A stretch of DNA of 64,000 bases from Tubiluchus corallicola. Taxonomy: Eukaryota; Priapulida; Priapulimorpha; Priapulimorphida; Tubiluchidae. Location of the stretch: contig JAQGDQ010000012.1 in NCBI GenBank assembly GCA_030141605.1, forward strand, positions 1,072,359-1,136,358, read 5' to 3'. The number at the start of each line of letters is the position of its first letter. Within the stretch, counting starts at the first letter, position 1. The notes beneath the pieces were generated by a model that worked only from the letters and a program-made list of their open reading frames with translations, had not been told where the DNA came from and did no database searches. Positions 55,268 through 64,000 of the stretch are shown here, piece after piece. The translations under genes and the position numbers were made by a program.

Positions 55268-55352
55268 TGGTGCCCAAATGTCTCATGCCCAAGTGTCCCC
55301 ATGCCCAAATGTCCCGTGTCCAAATGGCCATGCCCAAATGGCTGTGCCTTCC
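55268..55352. repeat. Short-word array, right (GCCCAAATG words)
   Basis: Six units with a period of 14-16, such as TGCCCAAATGTCTCA, TGCCCAAGTGTCCCCA, TGTCCAAATGGCCA. This is the reverse-complement type of 51125-51190. The two arrays bracket the LINE at 51320-54680, suggesting a fold-back-like element of about 4.2 kb into which the LINE inserted. Confidence 0.7.
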
Positions 55353-55531
55353 CGAGTTACCCTGGCGACTCTGGCTTTGCAGCAGATTTACTGTCTAAAC
55401 ACTTCAGCATGCTGACTGCTGCTACATACACACATAATCACAGGTTCAGTGAAACAAATTTTGGAAATTTTAGGTGAGATATGATATAGTGAGTCTTGAC
55501 TGAATACCAAATAAGAAGGTTATTATTTATT

Positions 55532-56505
55532 AGGGATGCACCCGGCTCACGGTTACCAGACTGGATCTGGTTTGTAGTTACTGCAACCTGACTGTTCTGT
55601 TCGTCTATATATACATATACGTTGCCCAGACACATAAGATACTAACTAGTGAGCCCCTATAGATTATCCCGAGGACTCTAAGCGTTGCACTGATGGGCTT
55701 GGAGCTTTTACAGCAGTAGCCTCCTTTTAATTTAATGTATTTTGTAAGAGCACTAAGGCTTCAATTGTGCCAACACTCCTCTCTGTCACTTTGGTTACAT
55801 CCTACTTGTAAGCGTCACCACTTATTTATTAACTTCCGTCCAATTTGGACTTCCCTGTTGTAAGCCAGCTGTAACATTACTACCTTAAGCTGATGAGTTT
55901 GTTGCTATGAAACTCCTTTACTGTTTTCAATAAAATGGTTTATTTTGCTTAAATCTGTGCAGTTTGATATTTTCTGACTGTGATCTCACATTTTTGGTAT
56001 CTGTGTGTGTAACTATTAATGCCTGGCCATGTAGAAGCCGGCTTCATTGCTATAAATATCTAGCACTTCTTGCATGCTAGCATACTGATGCTTGTAGTAA
56101 CTCGATGATACCACCTATGTTCTATAATGGAAATTAAATTGTTAGTAGTTGATGCAGGCGCCACCTGCATCAGTGATGAAGTACTTCATACTTTCTCTCA
56201 TAAGAATGAAGGAGTGTAAGAGCACTAAGGCTTCAATTGTGACCGCTGTCAATTTGATGAATAAATCTTTGAGAAGTTATTGAATACACCTATTATGAAA
56301 CATGCAGGACAAATTTAATGTTACAGAAAGTAATATTTAGTCACTGGCCAGTAGCCACTGGCTAGCTTTTCCATCACAAGTTAGATCACCTGTTTGGATT
56401 TTTTTGCATTAAAGGATGCGGTGAATATGGGACTTTTCTTACCAGACCCGGACTGGATCCAGACAAAGATTTTTACCAGGCTTGAAGCCCGGATCTAGTG
56501 CATTA
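55532..56505. mobile_element. hAT-like non-autonomous element
   Basis: The left end TAGGGATGCACCCGGCTC (from about 55530) is mirrored by CCCGGATCTAGTGCATTACTA ending near 56506. Subterminal words ACTGGATCTGG, ACCCGGACTGGATCC and GCCCGGATC repeat near both ends. The flanks TTATTTAT (left) and TTATTTTA (right) resemble an imperfect 8-base target duplication. A 26-base direct repeat (GTAAGAGCACTAAGGCTTCA and on) occurs at 55744 and 56216. No coding frame. Confidence 0.6.
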
Positions 56506-56506
56506 C

Positions 56507-57220
56507 TATTATTTTAGTTACAGACTGTAGTAGTAAACTTTTGTATGCATGCTGGGGCAAAGTAATATGCATTACCATTCAACATTGAGCATTACTGTCA
56601 TTTTGTAAAGCTGTTGGACTAACAAAAAAGCACAGAGGGTTACCTATTTACTTTTATATTATACTTGTATGCATAGTATACTTGGTATTTAGGCTGTGCT
56701 CCATTAAGCACATAAACCTCATCAATATGGTCTATTTAACATACAAACCACTGCTTAATTTCTCAGTTCAGTGGTCCTTTTTTGAGTTTGTTGTTATTTT
56801 TTATTTATAAACAAAGTAATATGTTAACTTTTATTGTGTAAAGACCAATTTTCAAGAAATCAGTTGAGCGCTCTATCTCAAGTAATGGTTTGAGAACCAG
56901 ATTATTTTCTGGAAGGATTATTAAATGGGGTGATCAATGGGCTGACAAAAAGGAACCAGTTGACTCTTAGATCACTAACCCAAGGCTTAAATGAAATTTA
57001 ATGTTATCGTAGGTGTTTTTCCTTTTAACTGTACCTGCTGTCTTTGAATGCCCACTCATTTTGTCTGCACAAAAATGGATTGTTTAATGCATTATAATTT
57101 ATTAATTTTTAATCTTTACATTTAGCTTGTCTGGTTTTTCCACAGAAAATGCCACTGTAGTTATTATATGTTCCAGGATTTCGATATCTCTGTGTGGCTC
57201 AGCAATAAGACAGCAAGATT
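56507..57220. other. Upstream region of the methyltransferase gene
   Basis: No exon or repeat recognised. It should contain the promoter and 5' UTR of the gene starting at 57221. Confidence 0.45.
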
Positions 57221-60200
57221 ATGAGCAGAGGGAGCAGTAAGCTTTTTGAAGGGGCAAAAATTTCTGCATCATATGCCAAATATCGACCAAAACTATCAAG
57301 TCAAGTTGCAAAGAGAATAATTGAATTTATGGAAAGTGGTGACTTACCAAAAGATGTATGCAACATTTTTTTAATAATTTTATATTCACTTTGTGTTCAT
57401 TGTAGGGTTTTTCTTATAGACCTGGCCACTTGGTTTGCGATAACAAGTTATTTGTTAATGAGTGACATTGGCAGAGCTTCCAAGGGATGAAGAATGAAAT
57501 AAGTGAGGCCAGTAATTATTCAGCTGGGTGTGAGGATTCACTGTAAATTCCTCATTGGAGAGTAGTGTAGAGCTGTACATGTTGCCACATTTTCCAAATT
57601 TTTAGATTTTTTGCAGCTCTCTGTGAGCTATGTTTGAGAATTATAGATTTATTATAGTCATATATTTAACTTTGGTGTGGTTTGGTGAGGTTTAATGATA
57701 TAATTTATAGGAACAGTGATACTTTGGACGTTAGATTTGCTGCTGCATGGGATATGTAACCAACTGAATAAAAACTTGTTATCACCGTAGCACATATAAA
57801 GAGGAAAAGCACATGCCACGACTTGGTATATGTGTTCTTTTCTTAGTTTTATTATACAACTTGCCTAACTAGTAGCATACCCTTTTTACAACAGTTGCTA
57901 ACCCGAGTCATTATGATACATAAGATTTATGTAAGGAAGGTCAAATACCTTTGCTTTGCATTATCTATGGTTTTTCAACCAGTTTTTGCCATTGAAGATG
58001 GAAAATTTTGGCCTTGATTCAGAAACAATGTTCTTTGATCAGCTGGTTTTTATACATTGCCCAGTATAAAGTGTCGGCCTAATGGAGTCAATGAGCAAAA
58101 TGACTTTAGCAAGGTGCAGTAGCTCCAATTTTCTATGTATTTCCCATGCAGTTAGAACAGCATGCAGTTTAACATTTTAACATATGTCTGCCAAAGACAT
58201 TCGCATTGTCTGAATACAACTAAATTTTGTTGCTCCATAATGCATCTGTTTTACACCTAACTTTTCAAGTCTAATGCAAAGTAACTACATACTAAAGTGT
58301 AGTTAAACTTACTATTTTTACAACTTAATTTTAAGAAACACTTCTTTTTTCCTGAAAAATAGCAGAAAAGGGAGTTGCAGCACCCAATAAAATAAACCAC
58401 CTCTGCCCATTGTCATCGGCTACTTTTCAGTTTTATTGACCGAAGGACGAAAATGATGCTACTAACATATGTCAGAGATTTTATGTGTCACAGTTTTTCG
58501 TGTTACAAATAGGTTCATAGCTGGTTAAATAAATGGTAAGATTAATGTGTGATCCAGCGCAGATTGTCTTCTCTACTTGCAGGGTCTGTAATTTTAGTTT
58601 CCCTGTGTGCGACTCAATGCTGTTTTAAGCACTGTTCATCACCAGTCTCCATTAAACTACCTATATAGTTTGGCCTTATACTCCGTCTTAATTTTGTGTT
58701 TCTTTTCTCCTGTTTGTATATGCACTAATGTTGCTTCTTGAGAGCTTTGCTTCTGTTCCAGAAAAATGGCAAATTTGACCATGCTGTTGACATGGGCTGT
58801 GGATCTGGACAAAGCACGCGTGCCTTTGCACCATATTTTTCTAAAATTACAGGTAAGTGGTGAACTCATGTAAGTCATCATTGTGCAAGTCACACACTTC
58901 CAAGCTGGTGATAATTTTTTAGGTCCAGTTTGATACAAATTTGAATATATTAATTTTTATTAGGTAAATGTTTTACTGTTTTTTTTTTGTCTGAAAGGTG
59001 TTGATGTGAGTTTAAGTCAAGTAACAGCTGCTAAAGAGTCGGAAACTCTGTCACACATTACGTATAAGTAAGTTTTATTGATGTTTTGGTAAACTCTTTG
59101 TACATTTCAATATACTTTTCATGCTGTTATTTGCATCAGTTCAGCTGTACATGCATTATAAGTAATTATTACTTTTTTGTGTTTAGCAAGACAGGAGTAA
59201 TTCCTAGAAGCAACAGGGGATATCATTCCCTGTTTATGCTAATTGTTTTAGTATTAATTCAGTCACATTTCAGTGACAGCTGGATCCGTAGCATCCTTCG
59301 GGTCTTTTAACTCTGTCCTGTTTCTTAAAATTTGTACTAAAAATTTAAATTAAGGAATAAAAAATTTATTCAATTTGTTAAAATTTTTAATGAGTGTGAC
59401 GTTTTGTTGTGTAAATTATTAAAGACTAACGCAAATTGTCAATGCGAGTAAGTATTCTTTTTATTTGGACCGAGCAATGCCTAGTGCATCACTTATGGTT
59501 AAAAGTCAAAATGACTATAAATTTTTACACAAAGTTTTTCTATCGGTTTAGGTACATTTTCCAGAAAAATTTTTTCACAGAGAAAATGGGTGGAGAGAAG
59601 GAGATAGGAAGAGAGGGAAAATGGGGTCCAAAATGCAAAATTTGGGGTCCCCCAATTTGTGACCTTTTACATGCTGAGGGCTAGGGACACAAAACTCACA
59701 GGGTACACTCTCTGGGCAAAGTTATCTACGTATTGGCAGAATATGGGTGATTTGGAGGAGGAAAATTTTCCGCTAGAGGCAAAAATCGAAAAATGGGTCG
59801 AGGAACAGAAATGCATCAACTGTCTTAGAATAGTGTAGCATATCAAATGAAAGATCTCAATGAGGCGAATCGAATGACATGGGTTACAATGAAAATAGCT
59901 AACCTGCGACCCCACTAGGGGGCAAAATAGGGGTCGAGGAGGCAAAGGCCTTCCAGTGTTGACCGAAACTAGCTTGTAGTATGTCAAATAAAAGGTCTCG
60001 ATGAGACAAATTGAATAGTGTAAGTTATGCCGAGACTGGTTGATCTGTGACTCCGGTAGGGGAAGAAACCGATAAATGGTTGTCGGGAACAGAAGTTCAC
60101 TGAGTATTGAGCAATGATACTTTGTAGCATATCAAATGAAAAGTCTCGATGAGGCAGGTCGAATGACAGGTTGCAATGAGAATAGCTAATCCGCGAGGCC

Positions 60201-63200
60201 ACTAGGGTCAAAAACCAAAAAAATGGGGATCGGGAACAGAAATGCATGGAGTGTCTACGAATAGTACCTTGTAGCATATCAAATGAAAGCTTTTGATGAG
60301 ACGAATCGAATGATGTAGGTTAGCCAGTGTTAATTGTTAACCTGTAACCCTGCGGCAGTCGAGGAGACAAATGCATTCCAGGGTCTACCAAAAGTAGCGT
60401 GTTGTATATCAAATGAAAGGTCTCAATGAGACAAACTGAATGATATAAATTATGCCAAGCTGGGTTGACCTTTCACCCGTGGGTGATGGCTGAGTAGTTA
60501 AATGCTGAGGTTTCATTGCGAAATGCACTTCCCATGTATTCAAGCAAATTGAATTCAATAAAATAAGATAAGCTTTTTCTAGAAAAACTGTCATTTCTTC
60601 ATTTTTAAGGCCCAAGTTTATAACAATCTTCAGTTTCTGACCACATCAGAATCATTGTCAACTAGTTTTACTTACTTTTTATTCTATAAGTAATTTTCAA
60701 ACAGAATTTTCGAACTTTTTTTTTATAGAGTAGGAACAGCTGAAGGGCTTCTATTTCCAACAAATAGTGTTGACTTGATTAATTCAACTCAGGCCGCTCA
60801 TTGGTTTAACCTTCAAGAGTTCTTTGCGGAAGTAGATCGAGTGCTAAAACCTGGTGGAGTCATCGCATTAAACTCGTACAGCATACCACGTTTGCACAGT
60901 CTCACAGATGACAGCACATCTGCAAAACTTACCAAAGTTATTGATAATGTAAGTATCATTGATTTGTTTGCAATGACACGTGCTGTTATGTGGAGTGTAC
61001 ATGCAATAGTGTGACGTGCTATATTCCACTGCATGCAACCACAGTCATAACTGTGTATGTACGTGCATTTTGGTAATGGATCTTTTTACTGTATCCGCTT
61101 ACATATTTTTAAGTCTTTAAAACTAGCATGATGAGTGTTTAATCAGTTTTCCTGTAAAATGAACCTCATCTGGTACTTATACGAATACTTGAGATATCTG
61201 TCAACCAGAGTGAGTAACTATTCACTTGATTATTTGTTTTTGTTATTGCACAGGCAGTTGAATCCTAAGAAAATTTTGTCTTAGCATATTTTATCATCGC
61301 TTGTAGAACCTGTAATCTTCTAAAATTTCAAATTGTAGTCAGCTGAAACTAGTAAAAAAATGAAATCAACACATTCCACAGATACCAGAACATGGCATCA
61401 AATCATGAGTGTGCTTACGTAAACACGTTTGTATGGCGTTTATGCATATATGTATAATCGGGCTCCCTAACTGCTTGTCGTGTGTTATAATCGCTTGGAT
61501 AGTAAGTGTTATTTGCAGAATGCATCTACATCTATCATGATCTACAAAATACTTGACAACCTCCTTTCAGATGAATGAATCAACGAAGGATATGAAACTT
61601 ATTTTTATTTCATATGCTTCAGTAATAATTTTTGTTTTGAATAAGAGTTAACGTGCGTTGTTTTTAAAATTTGAATATGTACTTTAGTTGAACTTGCTGC
61701 TTGGACTAACTTGCTGTTCTTCTTAATAGTATCATGCTAAGATATAGAACAAGTGAGTAATGTAAGTCAGCAAGACTTGTCAATGCTTATGTGTAAGTCA
61801 GTTATTTAATAGCACTGCAGATACGTTACAGTGACTAACATTAAATTCCAGTTTACACGACACTTTACTAGATTGTTTTAGTATTAATTTAAATCATAGT
61901 GTCATTAAATCACAAAAATAATATTTAATTAGGTTCTAGCAGACTACAGAAAAGGGAAAATTTCAATACAGTGATTAGCAAATGCACTATACTATAGAAT
62001 GCATTCAAGAAATTTTTTACATGATACGTGGTTTAGCTGTAAGCAGAGCAGAGATTTATAATGCTGTACATGTGCAGTACATGTTCACCACTGTTACCGT
62101 AAATATTTATTTTGTTTTATTAATTGTTAAGCTATTATTTAATAGAAATTGTGAAATAGTAGATATTCGGATATTGTTATGGCTGTATATTTAATATTGC
62201 ATAAACGATAATGGTAGTGTACTAATAAGTTGACAAAATGCATCATATTTGGTATTTGGTAACAACAGTCTTAACTCATCGCTTTATTTAAGCTATATAC
62301 TTGCATGATGTTAGCCTATGTACTAGAGCTTTTGCACTAAAAATGATTGCTGCTTAGTGCCAAGTTGCCATCTGCTTTAAAAAAAAATCGTTCTTGAGTG
62401 ATAATTTTTAAAACGGCGACCAAAAAAGGTCACACGTGGCCAGCTGACAAGATAAAACAGTCGTGGCCTAAACACCTGATTGTCTTTAGTGCCTTTACTG
62501 GGGAAATCAGATTGTATTCAGTTAACACTTTGAGGCTTTCGATGCTCAACGTTGATGCCCTGCCATGAAAATTTTGATCTATGTATGCATACTGTGCGTA
62601 TTGATAGCTGTGCCTCTCCAGCCTAACAGATCTGCAGTAACTCTTTGAGGCAGCTTTTGTCTTTGTTTTTGACTTTTGCGCTTTTTTCTACATTTCAGCA
62701 CCGGTGGAAGACATTGAAAAGTTATTGGGATGAAGGTAGAGATATTGTCGACCGTTTTTATGCGGAAATTAAGGTTCCATATGAAAATTGCTGTGCTTTT
62801 AGGTATGTTTGTAATCCAATTTGTTCTACATCTGTAATCTGAATTGCAAGATTATTAATGGAAAGTCTGTTGTTCAAATCCAGGTGTAGTCTCGACTTTT
62901 TCACATTTCTACTAGATGAATAAAAAGTTTTCGTCCCCCCCCCCCCCAAAAGCAGCTTTTATTTATTCTAGGAGCGTTTACACTAATGTCCTCATCAGCT
63001 GAGTTGACTACTATAAATTGAAGACTTGTGGCTGCACAAATGGCATTCTACTTTTCATGCATGCAGTAAAGATGAAAAAGTCTCACAACAGCACTTTCAT
63101 ATTTTTCACATTTCTTTCTTTTCATTCAGTTTTAAATTCAGTAACTGTGGCTTCATTCAATTATTATTACTTGACGTTTCTTTTCAAAAAGTGGTTTGGG

Positions 63201-63548
63201 TTGCTTAGCTGTGGCTATTTTTTCCATGATTTTATGTAGAAGCAATTATTGTTAACTGTATAATTTACTGCAAAATACAAAACAATTTTTTAATATTTTA
63301 GCTGAAACACCTAAATAATCTGTCAGACATTAACGCCTGACAGTTTATTTACAGATGTTTTTAGAAATATACTTGACAAGGTACATTTATTTAAACTTTG
63401 TCTTTTTCAGAAGCGATGATAGCCTTAATTACAAGTTGAATAATGTCACCATATCATCTGTAATTGGTTATTTGTCATCATGGTCTGCATATCATACATA
63501 TTTAACGGAAACTTCTGACACAGGATTGCTGCAGAAAGTTCAAAATGA
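57221..63548 (+). CDS. Class I SAM-dependent methyltransferase, trans-aconitate methyltransferase-like (3' end outside the window)
   Basis: Exons: 57221-57355, 58762-58852, 58998-59067, 60729-60948, 62699-62802, 63411-63548. All are GT-AG with matching phases, giving 252 residues so far; the last exon ends in phase 2 at a GTGAG donor, so at least one more exon lies to the right. The start MSRGSSKLFEGAKISASYAK with YRPKLS resembles the Y--YRP--P opening of this group. Motif I is VDMGCGSGQST; the post-I acidic region is GVDVSLSQVTAAKE; then VGTAEGLLFPTNSVDLINST, the AAHWFN signature, and EVDRVLKPGGVIALNSY. The C-terminal part carries HRWKTLKSYW and SVIGYLSSWSAYHTYL, typical of the cytosolic family including yeast Tmt1 and animal uncharacterised methyltransferases. 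The substrate in animals is unknown. Intron 3 holds a tandem repeat array. Confidence 0.92.
59700..60470. repeat. Tandem array of about 142-base degenerate units (5 copies) in a methyltransferase intron
   Basis: The core TATCAAATGAAAGGTCTC followed by GATGAGACGAATCGAATGA recurs, with its TCAAAT at 59843, 59984, 60132, 60279 and 60409 (spacings 141, 148, 147, 130). Each unit also holds a GTTGACC/CTGTGAC stretch, a CACTAGGG-type block and GGGAACAGAAATGCAT. Copies differ at many positions, so the array is old. Open frames across it are shadows. Confidence 0.85.
62936..62950. repeat. Poly(C) run
   Basis: TCGT followed by 14 C inside intron 5 of the methyltransferase gene, next to TTTATTTATTCTAGG. 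It may be the tip of a small DNA element similar to the G-run end at 21943, but no partner end was found. Confidence 0.6.
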
Positions 63549-64000
63549 GTGAGTTTTTATTCTGTTTCACCAGTAATCTTATTTCACATGTTATTTGTCA
63601 GTTTTGAGCAACATTAAAAAACCAAACTGGGTTGTTGCAAATTTCTGAGATCTAATTGAATGAATAAATGGTGAAAATTAGTAATTGAATTTTTTATTGA
63701 AATATTTAGTAAATGTGAATTGAGAAATACAGAGCAGATAAATAAAAAGCAAAATGCCTACAGATCCTATTGACTGCCTTGACTGCAATTTGAGCAAAGA
63801 ATGAAAGCTTTTCTACTTCACTTTTCAAGGAGGAAGTAAAGTTATAGTCATGATTATGTACTTTCCTCTCAGTTTCATAAATAAACTCCATAATGCTTTA
63901 AAAACAATTACTACACCTCAATCCTCGTTATACTGCCGCCATTATAAAGCGAGTGTCGCCATAATGCTAACTTTTGCCCTGTCCTGATTTTCAAAACATA

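Overview
This is nuclear DNA of a multicellular animal. It is AT-rich and low in gene density. The genes are split into short exons with GT-AG introns, and every exon phase chain I assembled closes. Between and inside the genes lie decayed LINEs, hAT-like and MITE-like DNA elements, fold-back-like elements and microsatellites. The LINE mix and the gene set suggest a non-vertebrate metazoan such as a sponge, cnidarian or lophotrochozoan. I cannot name the species.

Layout. (1) 123-290 (+) is the last exon of a xanthine dehydrogenase/aldehyde oxidase gene. (2) 3338-18997 (-) is a complete 12-exon coding sequence (1156 aa) for an ATF7IP/MCAF1-like chromatin protein, ending in the characteristic fibronectin type III domain; its introns hold a GT-rich tract, a dispersed repeat and a fold-back-like array. 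(3) 19000-29780 has no host gene that I can see. It holds a nested hAT-like element (21330-23935) and a decayed LINE with EN and RT domains on the minus strand (about 24770-29112), followed by a second LINE fragment. (4) 29792-38748 (+) is a complete 10-exon PEX2 peroxisome biogenesis gene (326 aa, intact RING). (5) 41397-44788 (+) is a FkbM-domain, Star-like type II membrane protein; the large exon is certain and the first exon is predicted. (6) 44800-57200 is repeat-rich: a repeat family also present at 6 kb, a MITE with good inverted repeats, a nearly complete LINE (about 51320-54680) lying between inverted short-word arrays, and a hAT-like MITE. (7) 57221-63548 (+) is a class I SAM-dependent methyltransferase of the trans-aconitate-methyltransferase-like group, six exons, running off the right edge.

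The host genes are housekeeping or chromatin functions and show no sign of forming one pathway. XDH and the ATF7IP-like gene converge; the ATF7IP-like gene and PEX2 diverge across about 11 kb of transposon-rich DNA; PEX2, the FkbM gene and the methyltransferase are in tandem. I found no convincing new multi-gene system. The most unusual signals are a duplicated Cys/His module in the ATF7IP-like protein, a short motif shared by three unrelated repeat loci, three elements whose ends are inverted arrays of short degenerate words, and a LINE 3' hairpin with compensating base changes.
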